Of a DNA stretch of 64,000 bases, positions 35,804-46,298 are shown in pieces (the first letter of the stretch is position 1; every line of letters begins with the position of its first letter). The position numbers and the translations under genes were made by a program. The notes under the pieces are model-generated. The model searched no databases. It was given only the letters and a program-made list of their open reading frames with translations, and had not been told where the DNA came from. Origin of the DNA: Schizochytrium sp. TIO01 (taxonomy: Eukaryota > Sar > Bigyra > Thraustochytrida > Thraustochytriidae). The stretch lies in the NCBI GenBank assembly GCA_004764695.1, contig SMSO01000037.1:3842337-3906336 (forward strand). The letters are read 5' to 3'.

Positions 35804-36900
35804 TGTACTCCAGCGCTTTCTTTGTAAACATCATATAAAAGCCATTGCAACTATTCTTTTTAGAAGAGACAGACAATGAGCAAAGTAAGTACTCCCAAGC
35901 AAGCTCTCTTTCTTGAAGCGGCGCTGATGGTCTGGGACAGCCATATGCCTACGGGATAGCTAGTGAGAGTCACGGCGCCCACTGGACTTGGATGCGCGAA
36001 AAGAATACTGGCCGCATTGCAATAACGTCGGATTTGGGCAAACTTTTGGGGAATTTTAATCTTGAGTCTTGGGCAAAGCTAAATGACACATCGTATGTTT
36101 TGCAAGCATATCCTTTTTTGCAAAAAGATCATCTCCGAGTCTTCTTCTCTTTTTTTTTTTTTAATTTTAATAAAAATAATTAAATGAAAAGATGGAAAAA
36201 TAGCTGTTGATTTAGGTAGGCCCGAATTCTTTTCTTTTCTTGAAGTTTAGAAAAAACAAGAGGCACCGACAGGAACGCGGTTACAGTGAAAACGAAAAAA
36301 CCACTTCACTGTTCTTCCTGTTTTCCCAATACAGACAACCTCAGGCTGAGGTCACATGCGTTATGTTTTACAGAAAATGAATGTCCTTTTAAATAACGCA
36401 CTCTTCACTTTTCTCCGTTGGGAGGATGGAAGATAAGCCAGGTACTTACTCTTCAAAGGTCTTATGAGATGAAAGCAAGCAACTTGCGATTCAAGAACCA
36501 ACGCCAAAGTCGCGCAAAGAAAACAAAAATATCCAATGACCTTGTGTGTCGTGTAAGATATTTTTCCCGTTCAAATGCGCTCCAAACATTGCCTCAAAAT
36601 GTTTTCGACTTCAGAGATTGAGACATGAGACCATTCCAGTTAGAGTCAGCGGTAGAAAACAAAGAAAGAACCGCTCCAAGATATTTTAAATATCCTGAGC
36701 TCAATGACAATCTTTGAAGTCACGAGTTCTTCGCATGATCTTTCTCAAACTCTGACAAGAAGGTATTAAAAGTCGAACTTCAACGCAAACCTGCAGGCAG
36801 GTATCAACAATTTATAAAAGCAACAACGTCGATTGAATAAAGAACCTGTGCATCTAGGTTTCGTTGCCTTAGCTCCCATTCAAGATTCATAAAATGTGCG

Positions 36901-37273
36901 AGGCACTTCCTTGTTTGCGCTACCTTACGCCGGTGCAGTCTTAACTCTCCAAGTCAAACCCCCCTCTACGACAACAAAAACGTGCCTAGGCTAGGATAAT
37001 GATGGCGAAGGAGGCGGCTCTCTTCCCTTCTCTTCTCTCCCCTCCCTTCCTGGGAACTGAGGCAGAATTGACTGCCTCCTCCGCAAAAGCGAAACGTCAT
37101 CAAAGTAGCAGGAGCAGGCGAGATTGAGTTCTGCAGAGACCGCCGTCGTCTGCCCGGGACCACCGACTTGAGCGAAGACCCAAGCAATCAATCCTCCGAA
37201 GAAAACGCCACACCGCACGCCGCTCGAATGCTCGTGCGAGCTCGAAGACAGCTGCGCTGCTTGCTTGCTTGCT

Positions 37274-37304
<31 letters not shown>

Positions 37305-39361
37305 ATTGTTATCGTCTGGCAGCAGCTGATGGAGACCTTTTGATTTGCAAGAACCGCGCGCAACGCAAACTTGGAGAAAATGGGTTCTGTTCTGTGAAAG
37401 GGGAACGTGCCACGTACCGTTCCGCGCGGAACGGTGGAGAAGAAATATGGCGGTGGTGTTTTTCTTTTCTTTTTTCGTCTCTGTTGGTTGCTTTTCCGAT
37501 GGCGTGAGCTTTAGAAGCACACGCGAACGGATTGTTGCAGCAGGTGCCGCCGCCGCCTCCGCAGAACGTCCATGGAGCTGGCGAACGTAAAGGCCGGTCT
37601 CGACCAGCCAGCGCGAGCGAGAGTGGGCAGGCGTATTGATTGTTTGAGAGGGCTTTGGGAAAGAACTGCGACGCTGTCCCCGTTTTGCTCTTGCTTGAGG
37701 TTCGAGCAGATGCCCAGCCGGGCTGTTGAGGGAAGGCTCATGAAGGGCAATGACGCTGCTAAACTGCGATTCCTTGCGCCAAAAACGTCATGAACTTGAA
37801 GTGGAGAGAGAGGGTTCGCTTGCACGCCCACAGGAAGCTCTAGTCAAACGAGCCGTTCCAGCGGCCCTGCTTTTGTTCCCTTTGGTTGTTGTTTCTTTCA
37901 CTCTTTCTACTATGCTGGCTTCGATGATGTTGGAGTGTGCGTGCACAGCAAAGTGAAAGACTCGCAGGGAGGCAAAGGCTTTGGATCATCCTCTAGCTAG
38001 CTAGCTCTAGAGGTAGACTGGAAGGCACGCCAAGAACCAGGAACCCGAAGTGGGTTTTCCTCCCGGTTCTAGCTAGGATGCAAAAGAGACGCTCCGAGAA
38101 ATCAAGCAACTCGAAAAGGGCTCACTCTGCGCAGGTCCCCACGGAGCGCAATTGCACATGGGAACTCGTTTCGTTGGAAACTACTCTGAAGTTTTGGCCT
38201 GGGCTGGCTGTTTGTTGGTTTGTTTGTCTGATCAGTTGATTGTTGGCCAATTTGTTCCTTGAAAGGAACGACCGTAGGCGCGCAATTTTCATCACCAAAG
38301 CACGAAATATTTGCAGCAACCCGAATTTCACCTTTCCAAAAAATCTACTTCTGGGTTCTGCTAGGTCTATATATAGTGCGATCATTAGGAGTTTGAATAC
38401 AAAATTACAAAGGAAGGAAGATCTTTTTTATCCGTACTTTTAATTTCCAATTATTATGTTTTCTTCAAGCCGTGCTGATCTCTCTCTCCCCTCTCGGCGC
38501 CCATAAATGAGTGCTGGCAGCTGTGCAAATTAAGCAACACCAATCTACTTGAGCTGGATAAAAGGTACCTCCCCGTGACTCGGCATTGTCAGCGTTTAAG
38601 ATCATTCCAATGGCGTGGTAGATATGCACGCCTAGGCAACTTCAAGCTATCGCTTTTTAACATCAACGAGCAGCTTCTACCTCACTTTCTCCCATTAATC
38701 TGAGAGTATCTGCATGGTTCCTTCTAGTAAGAGAGGCTAATGTAGCATGACTGGCATGGTGGCTGCTATCAGCGTGCCAGCGAACCGCCAATGGCGTGTA
38801 GCTTTGCTCTCAATCTCTTCAACTTCGCAACTTCGCACAGCACTTCATGCTTGCACAGAACTTCACATGGTTAAGATACGAATATAGGCGTTCCCGAGTA
38901 TGAATGACTCAATGTATAATGTGCTACAGCGGCAACTCTCCGATCGGCCTGAATAGACTCCATCATGAACTCTAGTACGAGAAGATAAATCTACGAGAGC
39001 AACATTGCCAAGTGTTTGCGACTGGAATCTACATCAAAGGTAACAGCATTAAGCACTATGTCCAAAGGTAACAGCATTAAGCACTATGTCCAATCCAAAC
39101 ATATGAAAATTACTGTCTCAACGCTAGCTTCTGAACAAGTATTTAACTGTAAAACACAACTGTAAAACATAGGAGAGTAAAGAGAGGCTCAGGTCAGGCC
39201 ATCGCCTTTGTAATAAAAAACGTGTGTGAGGTACGCTGATTCGAACTACTTTGGCTAAACTGACCAAAGGACACGCTTCTTCGTAAACCCATGACAATAT
39301 TCTGGTTGACTTTCTGCCTCTATGTGATAACATGCGATTATTAGGAGGGGGTTTTCTGGGA
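36901..39361. other. end of the gene-poor zone, downstream of the TPR-Aha1 gene
   Basis: A GC-rich patch at 36.95-37.9 kb, with a (CTTG)/(CCTG) run at 37258-37302, is open in several frames without a recognisable product. From about 38.1 kb the DNA is AT-rich and probably includes the 3' untranslated region of the minus-strand gene starting at 41083. Confidence 0.45.
39036..39091. repeat. perfect 28-base tandem duplication
   Basis: Two identical copies of a 28-base unit (39036-39063 and 39064-39091) lie about 270 bases beyond the stop of the TPR-Aha1 gene. Perfect identity points to a recent duplication or an assembly artefact. Confidence 0.95.
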
Positions 39362-41083
39362 TTACAAGTGCTCGTGCAAGTTGGAGACAAATTGCCATGT
39401 CTTACGGCAAACCTCGCCCTCTAGCTTTTCAAGCAAAGCATTCAGGTTGGCCTGATGCGCCTCAGGAAATCCTCGCGAGGTAGACACAGATACCTCCAGA
39501 TTGTGAGCTTCAACACCATTTGCAATATCTGGCAGGTGCATCTTGCCACGGGCCTCTGTCTTAGAGTCTCCTCCGCTACCCACACATTTCGCTTGCCACT
39601 TAAGTTTGGCCTCCATGTCATAGACAGGCGCTGGCTTACCACGCGCCACGACGATTTGCGCGTCACCATCTACGCTCTCAACTTTGCTGATGGAAGCTTC
39701 ATAGACCTGCCCAGACACCTCACTTGTAACGCGAACCTTTGCGAGGATAGATTCCAGACCCTCCTGAGCTGCCTTAGAAACATCGCGTTCTTCCCATGTT
39801 GTGCCACCTGCATTCCAAGCCGATGTTGAAGATGCGCTTCGCTTGACGGCCTCGCTTGCATCCCCAGACGCATTGCCATTCCCAGCAGCATTAGCCTTTG
39901 AAGCTTCCTCCGTACTCAGCTTCGCTGGGCCCTGGTTTTGTTTCAGAAGGCGTTCATCCTCTGCCGATCGCTCCGTACGAAAATAGCAGTATCCCTTCTT
40001 ACGGGTCTCCTCAAGAATCTTACGGTCCTCCTCATCCAGCTCAATATCACTGTCATCGCCATTCTCCTTACGAGCGGCCTCACGACGGCGACGCTCTTCA
40101 ACAGCACGTTGACGACGCTCTTCTGCTTCGCGTTCACGGCGCTCTTTGTCAGCAGCTTCTTGAGCCTTGCGCTCCTCCTCAGCTCGCTTATCCTCCTCCT
40201 TGCACCAGTCTTCGAATGAAAGCTCTGACCCACTCGCTTCAGTGGACTTTTTCCACTCTTCACGGCGCTTGCGTTCTTCTTCAATCTTACGCAAAGCTGC
40301 CCGCTTACGCTCCGCCTCCTTATCTCCATAAACTCCACCAGTTTCTGAAGCCTTCTTGAAGGCTGCAGCGAACTGCTGCTGTTGCGAAGCGCGAGCCTTC
40401 TCTAGCTTCTGCTTCACAGCATTGTATTCGCGAATGGCCTCACGGTTTGAGCGATCCACCTTAAGCAGAGCCACAAGATCACTCTTGGCCTCCTCAAGAT
40501 CGCCAAGGCGAGCATAAGCCACTCCACGACGAAAAAGAGCCTTAACACGCTGCTTCTGAAGCTCGTCGGCAGCAAGTTTTTTCGCGTGCTTGCCGTCAAG
40601 AGCCTCGATTGCCTCGCTAGCTAGTTTCTTTGATTCTTTGTGCTTCTCGCTGCGAGATTGCACCAAAGCGCTATTCAACAGAAGGGAGGATGTGAGCATA
40701 GTCATTTGTACGCAAACCTCCTCGTCAAGGACCGATGCCTCGAGGTCACGGAGAGGCTTGAGTACCTTGAGACCCTTTTCGTAGAACTTGATAGCCTGGG
40801 CATTATCCTTGGACTTAAAGAAATCATTGCCTGAGGATTTGCAGCTTTCAGCGCGAGCAAGACGCTCTTCGGCAGGCCATTGGTCGTCGCCTTCAGGGTC
40901 GTCATCAGAATCGGAGTCTTCGCTAATCGAGTCTGAGTCAGCGCCCACCTTGTCAAAGCGTGAGTAGTCGTTGGCATCTGCCGCAGAAGATACTTTCGTG
41001 TTGCCAGTCTCGGCCTCCTGCTGGTCCGAGGCAGACTCCGAGAGGGGCTGCTCAGTCGACGTAAGATCTTCATGCGAGGTCAT
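39362..41083 (-). CDS. TPR protein with C-terminal Aha1-N-like domain (putative Hsp90 co-chaperone)
   Basis: This 573-residue protein starts at an ATG at 41083. Residues 1-70 are acidic and disordered. About 75-240 form a three-repeat TPR domain of the Hsp90/Hsp70-binding clamp type, with SGNDFFKSKDNAQAIKFYEKG in the first repeat and KALFRRGVAYARLGDLEEAKSD in the third. Residues 255-345 are a highly charged Arg/Glu coiled-coil-like segment. Residues 423-570 resemble the N-terminal domain of the Hsp90 ATPase activator Aha1: W423 near its start, the TWEERD strand, the RGK motif (481-483), a Y488-D489-M490 turn and a KLKW strand, then a LPDI segment. Aha1 binds the Hsp90 middle domain and stimulates ATP hydrolysis. 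It normally pairs this domain with an Aha1-C (START-like) domain rather than TPRs. The putative cytosolic role as an Hsp90 co-chaperone is inferred from the domains. Confidence 0.85.
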   Translation of the reverse strand: MTSHEDLTSTEQPLSESASDQQEAETGNTKVSSAADANDYSRFDKVGADSDSISEDSDSDDDPEGDDQWPAEERLARAESCKSSGNDFFKSKDNAQAIKFYEKGLKVLKPLRDLEASVLDEEVCVQMTMLTSSLLLNSALVQSRSEKHKESKKLASEAIEALDGKHAKKLAADELQKQRVKALFRRGVAYARLGDLEEAKSDLVALLKVDRSNREAIREYNAVKQKLEKARASQQQQFAAAFKKASETGGVYGDKEAERKRAALRKIEEERKRREEWKKSTEASGSELSFEDWCKEEDKRAEEERKAQEAADKERREREAEERRQRAVEERRRREAARKENGDDSDIELDEEDRKILEETRKKGYCYFRTERSAEDERLLKQNQGPAKLSTEEASKANAAGNGNASGDASEAVKRSASSTSAWNAGGTTWEERDVSKAAQEGLESILAKVRVTSEVSGQVYEASISKVESVDGDAQIVVARGKPAPVYDMEAKLKWQAKCVGSGGDSKTEARGKMHLPDIANGVEAHNLEVSVSTSRGFPEAHQANLNALLEKLEGEVCRKTWQFVSNLHEHL

Positions 41084-41151
41084 TGTGTCAATAAGCTATG
41101 GTCTTGATTTAGCCACCAAACTTTGTGTTATTATCTATCCCTTGTTTAAGC

Positions 41152-41188
41152 GGAGGAGGAGGAGGAGGAGGAGAAGAAGAAGAAGAAG
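41152..41188. repeat. (GGA)n(GAA)n purine repeat upstream of the TPR-Aha1 start
   Basis: About six GGA and five GAA triplets lie 70-105 bases upstream of the ATG at 41083. On the coding strand this is a CTT/CCT pyrimidine tract in the leader or core promoter. Confidence 0.85.
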
Positions 41189-44100
41189 TTAGTGGCGTCT
41201 TCTACGCAAAAGTAGAACTACTGTGTTAACCGTGGTGTTCACCAACAAACGAACCACGATGCTCTCCTTGAAGCTCTGGTAAACGCAAAGCTCCACGTGA
41301 TCTAGGAAGATCTGTCAACGACACCAGTAAGTCCAGCGACCAAGCTTTACTCTTAATCGACGATTGGTGAATTACAATTTTACTTGCCCAAGCGGTGTAC
41401 TTGGCCGACCCACCACGGTGCTCGCTTTCCTGTTCCTAAGCTTTCCACTAATAGAGCCTCTAGCCCACTTCCTTTCTCTTCCTTCCTTGACAAGCTTATG
41501 ATCCTGTTAGAGGAATATGCAGCTCGTATTTTATCCCTTTCCGGACACCAAATCTCCATATTAGTGCTTAGGGAGGTTCAATTTTGGACGCATGCTGCCG
41601 ACGTTCGCGAAAACGATGCCAGGCCTAACTGTAGTAGCATCGCGACCGCGCACAAAGGGACTTATATTGGCAGAGCAAAAGAGACTTAACTGCTCCGGAA
41701 AGAGGCCCAAGTCCTTAGCAGGAAGAAAGCCTTGCGCTGCGGAAAGAGGAGAGACCGCCTCGATCTGCACCAAGCTCGAAGGCAACTCGAAGAACTTACA
41801 CACATACATGCATGCATACATACATGCATACCTACTAGATGCAGGCTATCCGACATGGTCCATGCGGCCTGGGTTTCAAGCTCGTACTAGACTGTGAACC
41901 GCACATGACAGCAGCAGCAGCAGCAGCAGCAGCAGGAGGAAGGAAAGAAAATAAATAAATAGCCAAAACAGAAGACAGAAGAAGACACAGGCACAGGCAA
42001 AACGCCAGGAGCCAAATCGAGCAACGCGAAGCGATCCCCAACTGTGAACCACTAGATTGAACAGCGGAGGGGGACCCATAAGACGCGCTGATCGAAGCAA
42101 GATCCCAATAGTTGAACCGCATCTTTCGCAATGGAGACTGATTGAATCCCACGAACGGGAACACACCGGGTCCGCTATGCGAAACCACCTTGCGGTTAGA
42201 GCGACAGTAAGACACTTCTAAGACGCAGGACAGTTCAAAAGACAGTGAAAACGCGATCTTCACGATTTCCCAAATAAATAACTGTCTTTGGAAAGTATGA
42301 TGAAATACCTTTCGAAGGAACTTGGAGCAGGCAGGCAGGCAAGCAGCAGCAAGGCAGGTGCCCTGCTCGAAAGGCGCCCTCGAAGAAGCGCCCACCTATG
42401 GATGCGCTTCAGAGCAGAGCAGAGCAGAGCAGAGCAAGACGATGAGGCGGGACGACGGATGGAAGGCGCGAAGAAAGGGTTTCGCTCGCTTTCACAGTTT
42501 TGTTACTGTTATGATGGGCTTTTTCCTTTTCAAAGCTGTTTCTTTCTGCCTTTGTTCCTTTCTGACTGATAAAGCACTTGAAATTCTTTGTCTCACTGTA
42601 TCGCAATAGAGGAGGAGACAGAGCGTGGGATTTGAAACCTTGAACGCAGCGCAGCGCAGCACCGCCCCACGCCCGCGCCTCGCCTCCTCTCGCAGAACCT
42701 TGACCCTGAGCGCAGTAGAAAGCTGGGGAAGAAGTGGAGAGACTCGCGTTAACCGGCTGAAAGGTCAGGAAAGAGGAAGCAAGCTGCTCCTTCCGAAATC
42801 CGAGCGCCACGATTTCAAAGGAATCAGGGGCCGGGCTTTGAAAACGCAGCAGAAGGCGAACCTGAGCTCCCTGCCAGCGGCCAGCAAAGAGGCCGCCCGC
42901 ATCGTTGGCCTTGTTGCAGGCTCTCCAAGGCTGTTGCGTCAAAGAGAGAGAAAGGAAGGAAGGGAGGAAGGAAGGAGCGAGGACTTGGCGCTGTGGCACG
43001 GTGGCACTGTCTCAATTTTCTCTTTTGAAGTTGAGCATCTCGAACGAACGAGCGAGCGGGCGTGTTCGAGGCTTTGCGAGAAGGCTGACAGGGGAAAGCG
43101 TGAACGTCTTCACGTGCGCCTATTCAATCCTGCCGAGGCCTTGTGCAAAGAAGGCGATCATTTGCTACGGAGCTAGCTCTCGGTCAAAAGTTCATTGCAT
43201 ATCTTCAATCAGTTCAAATTCACAGAAAAGAAGATCATTCGCGTTGAATCTAGGTGAAGCAGCTGGCTGGCGGAGACTTCTCGAACCTTAAACCGCCCCT
43301 TGGCCTGGCCCTCGCAAGATCAGTCCGAATCGTTTATTGAAGGGTCATCAATCCCTCGCAGGTGGAGCACATTCATGCACACATTCATTCGTTGATTCAT
43401 TTATTCATTCATTTATTCATTCATTTATTCATTCAAAATATAGTCTAGTGCCTGCTATAGACGACCAGTAGGTAGCTCATAGCATTTATTTAACCCCTCA
43501 TATCACTTAGCAGCCTATACATTTGCATAGACTTAGGGCGCGCTCAGTTGTACGTACGTACGTACCAGCGAGGCGAGCACGTGCCTAAGCACGCCTGCGT
43601 GAGGAGCCTGAACAAGCGGCAGAGCGCGAGGTCTTGCTTTCTATCAGGGCTCTTGAACGGGTCCGCACCCGCACTGCTGCTGAGGCGCTAGGGTTTCTGC
43701 ACTGTATCTGGGGCTTTTCTATTATTTTATTTATCAGGTACATTCAACATCCACATTCCTCTTCATAGTGGTTAGTAGTATCGAGCAAAACCCTATTCGC
43801 GGCGTTGCTTTCGTGCCGCCTCCGTCGCCCAAGCTGCGTGAGGCCAACACTGGGCTGCAGACGTAGAAAGGGCGAGCTTGACCTTGATAGGGACATCAGA
43901 TCGAACGTCGCGAGCGCTGAAGGGCGAGGAATCATATACTTTGCGTTGAATCTCGTTTCTTGTGGCCCTCGTTGGAGTCGTGGCCCCGAGTGATTGTGTT
44001 AGGAACTCGCTATATCTATCTAGCATAAACTCCAGGCGTGACCAAGTCGCCACCACCATCGTCCTTCGCCCCGACGAAGGAGACAAGTTCTTGAAGAAGA

Positions 44101-45283
44101 ACATCAATTAGCAGAGCTGCGGCAAGAGTCAGAACGAGACGGGAGGCTACGTGGGTGACCTTCGGGGCGTTCATATCGCAGGATACGCCTCTGGCCTCTC
44201 GGGGAGAGGACAAAGCCACGCAACACGCGAATTGGCGAGGAGCGTGACGGTAAAAGAAAAAGATACATCTACAAGTAGCTATTGTACTAACTACCCACGT
44301 ACCGTACGTAGTATTAGCAAAGGAAACTTGGAGAAAAAGAAGAGAGGAAAAGAAAGAGACCTGAACCGGCGTGTTGATTGCAAGTGCGCGGACTGTGCAT
44401 CCTTTCTTCCTGTAGGAATCTTGATTGATTGATTTGGTTGATTCAAACCGAAGAACGAAGCACCGGTGTGGCGAAGCCTTTGGTTTTCAGTGAAGAGCGT
44501 GACAGGGCTGGAGCTCTATCAGGAGACTCGCTTCCTGCGGGGGTACTTTGGCGAAGAAGTAGGAAAGCTACCCAACGGAGCGAGCTGCCGTTGTCTGCGT
44601 TTTTGGCAACTGGCGAATACGCGGTTTTGGCAGATCTCGCCGCCTCTCTGGGAGAAAGCTTGATAGGCTGGGAAGGAAAAGAGAACGTTGTGTGCTTAGC
44701 TACCTACTATTTATTCGTTCTCTCCTCCCTTTCTTCCTTTTCTTTTCTGTTCTTTTCCTTTTTCTTGTTTTTGTGTTTCTTAATTTGGGCTCTCTTTCTG
44801 TTTCTCTTCTCTTTCTTTTCACAACTAGTGCACTTATTGACTCGCTTTCCCTCTTTTCTTCAATCAATCGCTTCATTTATTAAACTGACAATCCGTCGAT
44901 CAGCCACTCACTCCCTCACTCGCTCGCCCGGCGCTTAACAATACACTCGATCGCTCGTCCACTGATTCCAAGGATTGATTGATTGCCTGCCGAAGGAGTT
45001 TTGCAAAATCTCAACTGGCCTGCTTCACTGGGCTTGCGGAAACTAACTTCAAGCAAGTGCTACCAGCCGCCGGGTAGAAAATAGAGTAGCACTACCTAGA
45101 ATACTGCAACGTAGATACGACTTTTGAGTAGATCAAGCAGCGAACTCGCAAGCATCGCTCTCTGGGGAACGAACGGCCCGGCTGAGGTGGCGCTATCTTT
45201 TCTCACACTCACTACATAACCTACTCCTTTCATCATATACCCTGAGAAGGAAGTAGCTGCCCCTGTCTGCTTGATTTGATTGG
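41189..45283. other. long divergent spacer with GC-rich patches
   Basis: The spacer separates the divergent TPR-Aha1 and PH-ankyrin genes. It holds (GCA)8 at 41910-41934, CATACATGCA runs near 41803-41830, (AGAGC)n at 42410-42434, ATTC/ATTT runs at 43383-43435 and (GTAC)4 at 43551-43566. GC-rich patches at 42.3-43.3 and 43.8-44.2 kb are open in several frames. The minus strand at 43.79-44.22 kb, which holds a hydrophobic N-terminal-like segment, is discussed in the findings. No known family is recognised. Confidence 0.4.
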
Positions 45284-45371
45284 GTAAGTAAGTGATACAT
45301 AGGTTTACGTGGCAGAGCTTCCCTAAACTCTTATTTGCTCATCCTAATTGCTTACCGTCTCTACAATACAG
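45284..45371 (+). other. candidate 88-nt intron in the 5' untranslated leader
   Basis: The donor is GTAAGTAAGT at 45284, a branch-like CCTAATT is near 45344-45350, and the acceptor TACAATACAG ends at 45371. The frame of the following protein has a TGA at 45272 upstream, so the intron would lie in the leader and the ATG at 45492 remains the start. Confidence 0.45.
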
Positions 45372-45491
45372 AGAGGTAGGGCCAACAAATCCCAAATAGG
45401 GGCTGCGCCACGACGACAGCATCGACCGCGTCGCGCAGAACTCTGCACAAATTTTTCTCTGCAACTAGCAGGAATACTTTGTGCTAAAAGG

Positions 45492-46298
45492 ATGCCGCCA
45501 CAAAGAGTGCGACTGCATTTAGAGGCTGATGGCATCGAAACAGCATCAAACCCTGTCATGGTCCGTGCCCGTGTCACATCAACCTCATCCGAAGAGGGTT
45601 TCGAACCACAACTATACCATGGAGCTACTAATGTACAATCAGTTGACTGCAACTTTGAATCCAAGGCAAACGGTTATTCGGTGAACCATCAATTATGCCG
45701 TCACGATGCAGCCCTTGCGCATGAGCTATCTAGAACAGGATGTGCTCTCTGGGTCCATGTAGATGATGAAGTTGAAGTAGACGTGGCTTGTAGCCAGGAT
45801 TTGCGCGGGCGCAAACTTGTCCATATTAACCAATCCTACCAGACACCAAGGGACGAACTTATTCAACTTTTTAATGTCCATGATGGTTCCTTTGCAGGCA
45901 ACTCCCATATCCGAATTCGCATCGATTCAGATGTAGAACACCACCAGCAATTCTCAAATACATTTGACAGCACCAGCACATCAGCCAGCATGACAAGTAA
46001 CGACGGGACAAGTCCTCGTGGCAATATGTCCGCAAAACATCAAACAAAACAGCAATGTCAACAACAGGAAAGCAGATCCAAGTCCGCTTGTCCTACTAAC
46101 ATGAGCAATCAAACACAAACTGAGATGGAACGTAGTCATGCGCATCAACATCATTACTCCAAACGCACAGATTCATGGAAGAAGCTTGAACATACAAACG
46201 AGCTTGGGTGCAGTGGAGGAGAAGGACAGAATGATGGCGGTAGCCTTGGGCTACCTATCGATTCGCAAACAACATCAATTTCAACAAACGTCTGCTGA
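45492..46298 (+). CDS. N-terminal part of the PH-ankyrin protein gene
   Basis: The frame is open from about 45348 (a TTG), but the first ATG is at 45492. Its 268 residues begin with an unrecognised, probably folded segment (about 1-150, with a short conserved-looking block ending RIRIDSD) and continue as Gln/Ser/Thr-rich low-complexity sequence to a TGA at 46296. The ORF overlaps the next one (46138-48585, shifted by one base) by 160 bases. Both are hydrophilic Gln/Ser-rich in the overlap, so they are almost certainly one gene joined by an intron whose length leaves remainder one on division by three (for example GTAGCC at 46240 to GGAAG at 46384), or the assembly has a one-base error. It could also be a separate small gene, which I think unlikely. 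Confidence 0.6.
   Translation: MPPQRVRLHLEADGIETASNPVMVRARVTSTSSEEGFEPQLYHGATNVQSVDCNFESKANGYSVNHQLCRHDAALAHELSRTGCALWVHVDDEVEVDVACSQDLRGRKLVHINQSYQTPRDELIQLFNVHDGSFAGNSHIRIRIDSDVEHHQQFSNTFDSTSTSASMTSNDGTSPRGNMSAKHQTKQQCQQQESRSKSACPTNMSNQTQTEMERSHAHQHHYSKRTDSWKKLEHTNELGCSGGEGQNDGGSLGLPIDSQTTSISTNVC

Larger units (their letters stand above)
30314..36900. other. gene-poor region with GC-rich patches and tetranucleotide repeats
   Basis: Patches at about 30.9-31.5, 31.5-32.4, 34.4-34.7 and 35.2-35.8 kb are open in several frames. The 31.5-32.2 kb patch has ORFs of more than 120 codons in all three forward frames at once, which points to stop-poor composition rather than coding. AT-rich stretches with poly(T) (32815-32834) separate the patches. 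No domain, RNA gene or transposon feature is recognised. Confidence 0.4.

Noticed and set aside
41384-41689. 101-codon + ORF that looked faintly like a histone-fold helix set
   Set aside because: It starts at a TTG, has no conserved signature on close reading, and overlaps ORFs on the other strand.
11100-45295. Recurrent GTAAGTA/TACTTAC motifs in the gene-poor zone as a regulatory element or ordered splice donors
   Set aside because: Roughly a dozen matches on both strands is close to what chance gives for a seven-base word over 64 kb.
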